Assembly (NCBI GenBank): GCA_021372185.1
Contig: JAJFUY010000196.1
Coordinates: 1-7,558, forward strand
Direction of reading: 5' to 3'
Origin: Chlamydiales bacterium
GTDB lineage: Bacteria > Chlamydiota > Chlamydiia > Chlamydiales > FEN-1388
Length of the DNA stretch: 7,558 bases
In this document: positions 1-5,411 of the stretch, piece by piece
Layout: every line of letters begins with the position of its first letter
Position numbering within the stretch: position 1 is the first letter of the stretch
The notes under the pieces: model-generated
What the model was told of the DNA's origin: nothing
Seen by the model: only the letters and a program-made list of their open reading frames with translations
Databases searched by the model: none
Made by a program: the position numbers and the translations under genes

Positions 1-383
1 AGCATGCCCTTTCATTTTTACATGAAAACCGTCTTGATGAAGCCAAAGCCTCATTTTCATTCCTTACCAAAATTAATCCCTTTGCATCAGATTTCTGGAT
101 AGGTTTAGGTGTAGCTCACTTACTTAACGAAGACTATACTCCTGCATTTGATGCCTTTATTATGGCACTCACAATGGAACCTGACCGCTATGAATGCTAT
201 GCCTACGCAATAGAATGCTGCACTCAGATGAAAAACTATTCTCAGGCAGAGGCGCTGCTTCGCCAAGCTGTTGCCTATGCAAAACGTCATCCATCACACG
301 AGCAGTCTTATATTATCTTAGAAGAGGCCCCTCGTATTGATAGAGAAATCCAAGTAGAAAAATCCATCCACATTAAATCATAA
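1..383 (+). CDS. SycD/LcrH-like TPR type III secretion chaperone (5' partial)
   Basis: This is the 3' end of a gene that begins before the window. The frame is open from base 3 and encodes 126 residues before TAA at 381-383; the ATG at 162 is internal, because good TPR sequence precedes it. Three tandem TPR units are visible: residues about 1-30 (containing LDEAKASF), 31-62 (FWIGLGVAHLLNEDYTPAFDAF) and 63-100 (YAIECCTQMKNYSQAEALL). The WIGLG...A...Y..A...F..A pattern followed by A.EC.....Y..AE..L is typical of the SycD/LcrH class II chaperones. These are cytoplasmic, all-helical proteins that hold type III translocators or effectors before secretion. The following kinase gene starts 11 bases after the stop, so the two are probably co-transcribed and the kinase may be a client; that is inference. 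A generic TPR protein is the alternative. Confidence 0.72.
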   Translation, partial: HALSFLHENRLDEAKASFSFLTKINPFASDFWIGLGVAHLLNEDYTPAFDAFIMALTMEPDRYECYAYAIECCTQMKNYSQAEALLRQAVAYAKRHPSHEQSYIILEEAPRIDREIQVEKSIHIKS

Positions 384-394
384 GGGATACTGCT

Positions 395-1642
395 ATGATT
401 CACGACAATATGCAGCAATTCTGGAATGATCCTGAAATCATATTACTCAAAAAAACGAAATTCGACTCGCTAATTTTAAAAGATGGTCACCTGGCAAAAA
501 AGACCCTAACAGATCATATGAAAGAGCTGTTGCCAGGAAAAAAGGCAGATAATTCATCCCTTGTAGCCGCTAGGCTAATTCAAATAATCAAAAAAACAAA
601 CGAGCCAAAAGCCAAGGCTTGGATATTTAGACACCACCTCTCTCAGATGCGGGATGCAAAGCTTATCCATGAGCTTAAAAAAGGTGGTATTCTTAAAAAA
701 GATGTAGAAAATATCATAAACCCAAATCTGGCGCGATTACGTGATAGAAAAGATAGTTCAGACGAGGTTGCAAGACGCCTAGAAAAAGCCCTTTTGGCCG
801 AACAATTAGGTGTAAGCCCCACAAAAAATAAGGGCCAAACAGGTACTGCTTTAGTAGAATCAACCAAAGGTAAAGTGGCGGTATTTAAGCCTATTCACTC
901 TGACACTCCGATGACAGCACGCTGTAAAAACGCTGTAAAGCGCATTTTTGGTGGCCAGCTACATTACCTCAGCCATAAAACAAATGCCCAAGCAGAAGCG
1001 GAAGTTGCGGCCTATTTATTAGATAGACACTTTGATTTTGGCTTAAGCCCTGCATCTCAAATGGTAACACTAGATGGTAAAGAGGGAGCTTTGCAAGTCT
1101 TTATAAAAAGTAAAGATGAAACGCCCTTTAAAGAAGCTGCAGACCATATTGATGCTATGGAAGCAAAAGAGGTTTATACCGAACAAGAAGTGGCCCTATT
1201 TCAAAAAATGGCCATATTTGACTACCTCATAGGAAATCTCGATCGCCACGAAGAAAACTGGTTTGTAAAGGTTGTAAACAACGAAATTACAGAAATTCGC
1301 ACCATAGATAACGCCAATAGTTTTTTACGAAAAAACCCAGAGAGCGCCGACAAAATCCGAAATCAGTACAAGTGGCGCCGTTTTAAAATTGCTGAAGTAC
1401 CTCTCACGGCTTCATCTAAAGCCTTTATTCAAGAACAGCTCAAATCTGAAAACATAGATGCCTTCGTAACCAAACTCAACACAGAACTCCCAGGCTTTTT
1501 AGATAAAGAAATGACAAATCAGCTCTACGATAGAGCAGAAGTCCTCCGCAAAGCCGCCACAGAAAAGAATTTCATCCCTCGAGACTTAGGTTTACTCATT
1601 ACCTCAGAAGATATTTTCAATTACCTAAAATTTACAAAGTGA
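395..1642 (+). CDS. PI3/PI4-kinase-like protein, candidate secreted effector
   Basis: A 415-residue protein with a C-terminal kinase domain resembling type II phosphatidylinositol 4-kinases and related PI3/PI4-kinase-fold enzymes. Residues 1-140 are Lys-rich, probably helical and not recognised. The kinase landmarks are in order: GTALV (150-154) as a short glycine loop, VAVFKP (161-166) with the ATP-binding Lys165, a Glu-rich helix (AQAEAEVAAYLLDR, 198-211) that could supply the helix-C Glu, the catalytic segment FDYLIGNLDRHEENW (275-289) with Asp283 and Asn288, and TIDNANSF (303-310) with the metal-binding Asp305. All the expected catalytic residues are present. The natural substrate (inositol lipid or protein) cannot be told from sequence, since HipA, actin-fragmin kinase and Fam20-like kinases share this fold. 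The start is ATG 395, with AGGGA 7 bases upstream overlapping the end of the chaperone gene. There is no signal peptide or membrane segment, which fits a type III substrate. Confidence 0.75.
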   Translation: MIHDNMQQFWNDPEIILLKKTKFDSLILKDGHLAKKTLTDHMKELLPGKKADNSSLVAARLIQIIKKTNEPKAKAWIFRHHLSQMRDAKLIHELKKGGILKKDVENIINPNLARLRDRKDSSDEVARRLEKALLAEQLGVSPTKNKGQTGTALVESTKGKVAVFKPIHSDTPMTARCKNAVKRIFGGQLHYLSHKTNAQAEAEVAAYLLDRHFDFGLSPASQMVTLDGKEGALQVFIKSKDETPFKEAADHIDAMEAKEVYTEQEVALFQKMAIFDYLIGNLDRHEENWFVKVVNNEITEIRTIDNANSFLRKNPESADKIRNQYKWRRFKIAEVPLTASSKAFIQEQLKSENIDAFVTKLNTELPGFLDKEMTNQLYDRAEVLRKAATEKNFIPRDLGLLITSEDIFNYLKFTK

Positions 1643-1653
1643 AATCTTGTATT

Positions 1654-1791
1654 TGTTTTCCTCTCTAGCTCTCTGCCGCTCTCTTTGCGGTAAATAATGT
1701 ATTAAAAATTATCAATAGCTTTATGCAAACAAAGGTGTGTGATTAATATTATTACCGCAGAGAGAGCGGCAGAGAGCTAGAGAGGAAAACA
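1654..1791 (+). repeat. Hairpin repeat element, copy 1 (MITE-like)
   Basis: A 138-bp element with 40-bp terminal inverted repeats, 1654-1693 and 1752-1791. They match at 39 of 40 positions, and the single mismatch (1685/1760) would be a U-G pair in RNA. The asymmetric 58-base centre (1694-1751) is AT-rich and matches the centre of the second copy at 4067-4212 when that copy is reverse-complemented: AATGTATTAAA, TTATGCAA and GTGTGTGAT occur in this order here and as complements there. It has no coding potential and no clear target duplication. It occupies most of the gap between the kinase gene and the LptD-like gene. A non-autonomous transposable element or a dispersed structured repeat fits best. 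It does not look like an intrinsic terminator, because no T-run follows the right arm. Confidence 0.85.
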
Positions 1792-1837
1792 GAAAACAAA
1801 AACAATGATAAAGAATATTTCTCTTTCTCGGCGGTGA

Positions 1838-1867
1838 TTGTGTTTTTTTGGTCGAAGAGCGTATAGT
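1838..1867 (+). promoter_or_regulatory. Possible promoter for the LptD-like gene
   Basis: A -10-like TATAGT at 1862-1867 (5 of 6 to consensus) lies 18 bases after a weak -35-like TTGTGT at 1838-1843 (3 of 6). It sits between the repeat element and the GTG start at 1900, a suitable place for the gene's own promoter. The weak -35 and the AT-rich setting make chance a real possibility. Confidence 0.3.
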
Positions 1868-1899
1868 AGCTGGATAACTTTCTAGCTCGTGGATATTTT

Positions 1900-3327
1900 G
1901 TGACCTTTTGCGCCTGGGTATTTGCCTTAAGCCTTATTTTGACCTCATTCTTATCGGCAGATCTGCCTAATATGCCAGATCTTCTTTCTAAAAGCTTAAA
2001 CATTAAGCTTGAGGCGCCTATTTATAAAGATGGCGTGACTACTACTGATCAAGGCGGCGTTGTCACAGGCAAAGACCTCTTTTTGCAAGCCCAGAAAATG
2101 AAGTATATTCATCGCCAAGAGGCAGGCCAGATGGTTCGCCGCATTGAGGCTGAGGGTGAGCTTTTCTTTCGGTTTAAAAACCGTATCTACACAGGTGACA
2201 AGCTAGAGTTTGACATGGATAAGCAAACGGCGGTTATCTATAACGTTCGGACAGATGCCGGCCCCTGGTTTTTGGGAGGAAGCAAGCTGTTACTGAACCA
2301 AGATGGCTCTAGCATTATTGACGACTGTCGTATGACGACAGATGAAAACATGGACGATGACTGGACTATCTTGGCAAAAGAGGTGCATTTGAGCAAAAAC
2401 AATACGCTGAAAGCCGACAACGTGCAGTTTACCGTATTTCAAAAGCCCATATTTTGGATTCCTTCACTAAGTAAAGACTTAAATAATGACTCATTTAGCC
2501 CCATCAGATATCGTGTGGGCTACTACGGCCACCGTAATTTACGTTTGGGCTTAAGTTATGACTTTGATACCGGTGAAAACTGGAAGAACCGCGTGCTTAT
2601 GGATATTAGCACAAGACGTGGCCTTGCAGGGGGTTTTGAAACCAAATACAAAAATCCTGACAAAAAAGAAGTCTTTGAATCGTTTAACTATTATGCTCAC
2701 GATATAGCTACAAACGACTCTGATCGCTTGCATCGCTATCGCTTTCAGGGTAAATACACCAATAAGTTCTTTGATGATAAAGTAGGCTTTAGAGCCCAGT
2801 ATGACAAGCTTTCTGACCCAGAATTTCCGGCAGACTTTACAAGCCGAGGCCTTGATTCTTCTAAAGCTAATCCAACAGAGGCGCAATTTACAAGAAAAGA
2901 CCCAAATTGGATTTCTAGCCTCAATACAAAGGTGCGCGTTAATAGCTTTCAGACAGTAAAACAGCAACTACCGCTTTTTACCTTTAACATGCGCCCGGTA
3001 ACACTTGGATCATCTCAGATTGTGTTAGATAATAGGTTTAATGCCGGCTACTTAAATTACCTGTACGCTCATAAAACGCCAGACGTTCATAATTTTCACT
3101 CTTCGCGCGTAGACTTAGGCCAAAAGCTTTATAGACCATGTCCTGTTGGCATATTTAGCATTACACCTCATGCTGGGTATAGAGCAATAGGCTATGGCAA
3201 TAGCCCACAGCATGAAGCGCGCTTTTTAGCTCAGGGGATAGTGGGAGTTGAGGCCCATACACGCTTTAAACGAGTTACTGATACCCTTGTACACGCTGTA
3301 GAGCCTTATGCCCAATATGATTATTAG
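1900..3327 (+). CDS. N-terminal part of LptD-like protein (475 aa, up to premature TAG)
   Basis: This is the piece that would be made if the TAG at 3325-3327 terminates. It contains the leader, the whole OstA-like domain (for example GKDLFLQAQKMKYI, EAEGELFFRFKNRIYTGDKL and DCRMTTDENMDDDW, a pattern of the LptA/LptD jellyroll) and roughly the first half of the barrel, starting near RYRVGYYGHRNLRLGLSYDF. It ends VEPYAQYDY in the middle of a strand-rich region. A barrel cut there should not close, so this product would probably be degraded. The presumed start has only a weak GGA (1891-1893) upstream. Confidence 0.6.
   Translation: MTFCAWVFALSLILTSFLSADLPNMPDLLSKSLNIKLEAPIYKDGVTTTDQGGVVTGKDLFLQAQKMKYIHRQEAGQMVRRIEAEGELFFRFKNRIYTGDKLEFDMDKQTAVIYNVRTDAGPWFLGGSKLLLNQDGSSIIDDCRMTTDENMDDDWTILAKEVHLSKNNTLKADNVQFTVFQKPIFWIPSLSKDLNNDSFSPIRYRVGYYGHRNLRLGLSYDFDTGENWKNRVLMDISTRRGLAGGFETKYKNPDKKEVFESFNYYAHDIATNDSDRLHRYRFQGKYTNKFFDDKVGFRAQYDKLSDPEFPADFTSRGLDSSKANPTEAQFTRKDPNWISSLNTKVRVNSFQTVKQQLPLFTFNMRPVTLGSSQIVLDNRFNAGYLNYLYAHKTPDVHNFHSSRVDLGQKLYRPCPVGIFSITPHAGYRAIGYGNSPQHEARFLAQGIVGVEAHTRFKRVTDTLVHAVEPYAQYDY
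3325..3327 (+). other. In-frame amber (TAG) codon inside the LptD-like frame
   Basis: TAG directly follows TAT GAT TAT in the frame opened at 1900, and the same frame then continues with barrel-like coding to 4041. A single base change from TAT or TAC (Tyr) would produce it, which fits the run of tyrosines here. It may be a true nonsense mutation, a readthrough codon or a sequence error. Confidence 0.85.
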
Positions 3328-4044
3328 TCAAACCCCACTACAACCCCGCATAAGCACTACTTGTTTGATTTAAATGACGGCCTCTACCGCCAAAACACTT
3401 TGCGCTTTGGTGCGCGCAACTTTGTGCATTTTAAACAGGGTAATAGTCTGAACTTTGATCTATATGCTAGAGCCTTTTATAACACGCCAAATGTAGGCGC
3501 GCGCATCCCAAAAGTATATTTAGACTCTCTTTGGAGAGCGACAGATTACATGCAGTATACGCTCAATACAGCGTGGGATACAAAGCGCAATCTCATGGAT
3601 CACTTTAATCTGCGGACAGACATTACCTTTACTGAAGATATAGCAATGGCTCTAGAATACCGCCACAGAAGTGCCTATTCATGGGGAAAAACTGACTATA
3701 ATAACTTTATGGTAGATACATTCCACTCACAGCGCTCTTTGAGGCACTCGCTTATGTCAGATAGACGTGATACCTTCTTAACGCACTTTTTTGTACGCTT
3801 GATGCCACAACTCGCTTTTGAGTTCCGTACCCGCCATGGCTGGGGCAGAAAACACCAGCATAACTATAACGAATATGAAGTAAATTGCATCACCCTTATA
3901 CGCAATGCCCTCAGACTTACATTAACGTTCCGTCACCGCGCCACAGGCAACGACTACTCCATTGACTTCTCACTCGGTTCCGGCTCACATTCAGCCGACA
4001 CCTCCTTCAAAAAAATAGGCCAAGGCAACTACACCCTCCCGTAG
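3328..4044 (+). CDS. C-terminal barrel part of LptD-like protein (238 codons after the TAG)
   Basis: This continuation is in the same frame as the upstream part and ends at TAG 4042-4044. The text begins SNPTTTPHKHYLFDLNDGLYR and continues with Tyr/Phe/Arg-rich strand pairs such as LRFGARNFVHFKQGNSLNFD, the same style as before the stop. The first possible restart is TTG at 3361, which has no Shine-Dalgarno sequence, so independent translation is unlikely. The end, GNYTLP, lacks the terminal aromatic residue of many outer-membrane proteins. A further in-frame TAA follows at 4048-4050, two codons after the TAG. Confidence 0.5.
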   Translation, partial: SNPTTTPHKHYLFDLNDGLYRQNTLRFGARNFVHFKQGNSLNFDLYARAFYNTPNVGARIPKVYLDSLWRATDYMQYTLNTAWDTKRNLMDHFNLRTDITFTEDIAMALEYRHRSAYSWGKTDYNNFMVDTFHSQRSLRHSLMSDRRDTFLTHFFVRLMPQLAFEFRTRHGWGRKHQHNYNEYEVNCITLIRNALRLTLTFRHRATGNDYSIDFSLGSGSHSADTSFKKIGQGNYTLP

Positions 4045-4066
4045 ATTTAATCTGTGTGTCAGAGAT

Positions 4067-4212
4067 CCATGTTTTTCCTCCGCGCGCTCTGTTGCTCTCT
4101 CTGCGGTAAAAATATAGATCACACACTTTTGCTTGCATAAGGCTGTTGATGATTCTTTAATACATTTTTCACCGCAGAGAGAGCAACAGAGAACTTGAGA
4201 GGAAAATCATGG
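4067..4212 (-). repeat. Hairpin repeat element, copy 2, inverted relative to copy 1
   Basis: This is the second copy of the element at 1654-1791, in the opposite orientation as judged by its centre: TTTAATACATT (4156-4166), TTGCATAA (4133-4140) and ATCACACAC (4118-4126) are complements of words in copy 1. The inner stem, 4087-4107 with 4171-4191, is a perfect 21 bp and extends inward through AAAAAT/ATTTTT past one bulge. An outer stem, 4073-4080 with 4199-4206, is separated from it by a poorly matched 6-7 base stretch. CCATG (4067-4071) and CATGG (4208-4212) mark possible outer ends. The stem reads GTTGC where copy 1 reads GCCGC, and both arms changed together. It fills much of the gap between the LptD-like gene and the ankyrin gene, with no coding potential. 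Confidence 0.82.
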
Positions 4213-4261
4213 CCTTTGCAGGCAGTTCAGGTCTCCAATTTTTTTAGATTCTAACTACAAC

Positions 4262-4291
4262 TTGCCTTAAATGACGGGAACAACTTATATC
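4262..4291 (+). promoter_or_regulatory. Possible promoter for the ankyrin-like gene
   Basis: TTGCCT (4262-4267, 4 of 6 to the -35 consensus) is followed after 18 bases by TATATC (4286-4291, 4 of 6 to the -10 consensus). It lies downstream of repeat copy 2 and 40 bases before the ATG. Use of this promoter would start the transcript near 4298 and so remove the left arm of the leader hairpin at 4285-4328; the two proposals exclude each other. Confidence 0.25.
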
Positions 4292-4328
4292 TGCTCCAAG
4301 GGATAACTCGCATATAAGGAGCATATAA
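4285..4328 (+). promoter_or_regulatory. Leader hairpin that can bury the Shine-Dalgarno sequence
   Basis: TGCTCC (4292-4297) is fully complementary to GGAGCA (4318-4323), and TTATA (4285-4289) continues the stem with TATAA (4324-4328) after a two-base bulge. This gives 11 pairs around a 20-base loop. The right arm contains most of AAGGAG (4316-4321), the ribosome site for ATG 4331, so a folded leader would hide it. An RNA-thermometer-like or other translational control is possible. It requires a transcript that starts upstream of 4285. Confidence 0.35.
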
Positions 4329-4330
4329 TT

Positions 4331-5365
4331 ATGGTTAAGATTTCGTCTAGGCAGCCAACTGCTGTACACATGCCTGTAAAAGGCAAGATGCACACAAAAG
4401 TAAAAGAACTACAAAAGCAATTTAAAAAAGAACATTTTGAAAAAGATGCAAGCCCGTATCTTGTGCAGACTGCGGCAAAACAGCCTGCAGGCTCGCAAGT
4501 TTTTGTTACAGTTGATGGCGGCAAAGTGCATGTAGGAGTAGACGAAAATTATGTTGGCTCTATCAATAGCTATAATAATTTTCTGACACAGTTTTTTGCT
4601 AACCTCTTTGGCTTGTCTGCAGCTGTTACTTTTAACGGCAAAACTGTTCATGTAAATAAAGCTGAATATGCCAATTGGTTGGCGAGCAATACAGCTGAAG
4701 CTACTGCCACAGTAGACAATATTGCAAGCTACCTAGACTTCAACAAGCTAAACGTACAGGCAGTTAAAGGTAGAGGCCTTATGAGAAATAACATAAGTGC
4801 TGCTAAATCTAACCGCTTATTCGAGAAAATGGTGACGGCACTTGTTGTTGATAAAGACTATGAAAAAGCCGCAAAATATGCAGGAAAAGGCGCAAACCTT
4901 GAAAAAATCTTCTGGATTCGTGAGGGCTATGCACCAAGTTTTGCCGATAGCATCAAAGCGGGCGTTGACGAAGATAAAGCCATAGAATTTCGTGCAGGAA
5001 GGTACACGGCTCTTTTGTATGCTGCTGAAAAAAATAACAAAGCCTTTTGTGACTTCTTGGTAAAACTTGGAGCCAATAAGGCCGCTATTGGCCAGTTTGT
5101 GGTGTTTACTAAAAAAATTACAGAAGTAAATGTGACTACATCACTTGTTAAAAGCGAAGAGTTTACATCAAGCGATGGACGCGTTTTAACACGCCTTAAC
5201 CTAAAAACGTCTTCTCAGCTACAAATTGAAGACCAAACCAGCCCAAAAATTGACTTCACCTATAGCCCAGAATCAAACGGCATCTACAAAATAGAAAGTA
5301 AATCACCCGTATTAGTAGAGCGCTACACCAAAAACCTAGAACGCCTCACAACGCGTTATCTCTAA
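4331..5365 (+). CDS. Ankyrin-repeat-containing protein of unknown function, candidate effector
   Basis: A 344-residue protein with a strong start: ATG 4331, with AAGGAG nine bases upstream. The N-terminal 40 residues are Lys-rich, then SQVFVTVDGGKVHVGVDENY (55-74) and AAVTFNGKTVHVN (97-109) look like short beta-hairpins. Residues about 163-195 (LFEKMVTALVVDKDYEKAAKYAGKGANLEKI) resemble a degenerate ankyrin unit. Residues 222-251 (RYTALLYAAEKNNKAFCDFLVKLGANKA region) are a clear one, with the TALxxAA, FLxxLGA signature. The final 90 residues are strand-rich and not recognised. Ankyrin repeats bind proteins, and in intracellular bacteria such proteins are often delivered into the host cell; that role is inferred here. 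There is no signal peptide or membrane segment. The gene ends just before a bidirectional terminator, so it is probably a single-gene unit. Confidence 0.7.
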   Translation: MVKISSRQPTAVHMPVKGKMHTKVKELQKQFKKEHFEKDASPYLVQTAAKQPAGSQVFVTVDGGKVHVGVDENYVGSINSYNNFLTQFFANLFGLSAAVTFNGKTVHVNKAEYANWLASNTAEATATVDNIASYLDFNKLNVQAVKGRGLMRNNISAAKSNRLFEKMVTALVVDKDYEKAAKYAGKGANLEKIFWIREGYAPSFADSIKAGVDEDKAIEFRAGRYTALLYAAEKNNKAFCDFLVKLGANKAAIGQFVVFTKKITEVNVTTSLVKSEEFTSSDGRVLTRLNLKTSSQLQIEDQTSPKIDFTYSPESNGIYKIESKSPVLVERYTKNLERLTTRYL

Positions 5366-5368
5366 CAA

Positions 5369-5402
5369 AAAAGGGCCTTGCTAGTACTAGCAAGGCCCTT
5401 TT
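5369..5402. terminator. Bidirectional intrinsic terminator between convergent genes
   Basis: A perfect 34-bp palindrome: AAAAGGGCCTTGCTAGT (5369-5385) pairs exactly with 5386-5402. The GC-rich stem is bounded by A6 at 5367-5372 and T4 at 5399-5402, so it reads as stem plus T-tract on both strands. It lies 3 bases after the ankyrin gene stop and 9 bases from the stop of the reverse-strand gene, so it should end both transcripts. Confidence 0.9.
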
Positions 5403-5411
5403 AACCTTAGC

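Larger units (their letters stand above)
1900..4044 (+). pseudogene. lptD: LptD/OstA-like LPS-assembly outer-membrane protein, interrupted by in-frame TAG
   Basis: One reading frame of 714 codons plus stop encodes an LptD/OstA-type protein, broken only by TAG at 3325-3327. LptD forms the outer-membrane barrel that, with LptE, inserts lipopolysaccharide into the outer leaflet. The order fits: a hydrophobic leader (residues about 1-20, ending FLSA), an OstA/LptA-like beta-jellyroll domain (about 35-180), the junction segment PIFWIPSLSKDL, and then a long stretch of alternating, aromatic-rich strands typical of a barrel. The usual family size is about 700-800 residues, so the readthrough product is full length and the first part alone is not. 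No frameshift or second stop follows over 238 codons, so the nonsense change is recent, a sequence error, or tolerated by readthrough. The GTG start at 1900 is uncertain: no in-frame ATG exists back to the TAG TAG at 1864-1869. Assignment to LptD is by overall pattern and not by conserved cysteines. Confidence 0.72.

Noticed and set aside
1710..1722. IHF-like site in the centre of repeat copy 1
   Set aside because: TATCAATAGCTTT misses the consensus by one base, and the corresponding place in copy 2 matches worse, so it is not a conserved part of the element.
1654..1791. Repeat element as a CRISPR array or as an intrinsic terminator
   Set aside because: There is only one unit per site with inverted, not direct, repeats and no spacers. 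No T-run follows the stem in the transcript direction, so it does not read as a normal terminator.
1843..1849. Run of seven T upstream of lptD as a phase-variation tract
   Set aside because: The nearby ATG at 1805 reaches TGA at 1835-1837 before the tract, so slippage there cannot join that start to the lptD frame.
1752..2003. Reverse-strand 83-codon open frame
   Set aside because: It overlaps the right arm of the repeat element and the LptD leader on the opposite strand. Its Ser/Leu-rich C-terminus is just the GAGAGA repeat arm read backwards.
2551..2967. Reverse-strand 138-codon open frame
   Set aside because: It lies wholly inside the LptD-like gene, and its cysteine- and isoleucine-rich translation has no recognisable motif; it is a shadow frame.
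3361..4044. Separate gene starting at TTG 3361
   Set aside because: There is no Shine-Dalgarno before the TTG, and the protein begins in the middle of a barrel region that continues the upstream frame; it is the tail of the same LptD-like gene.
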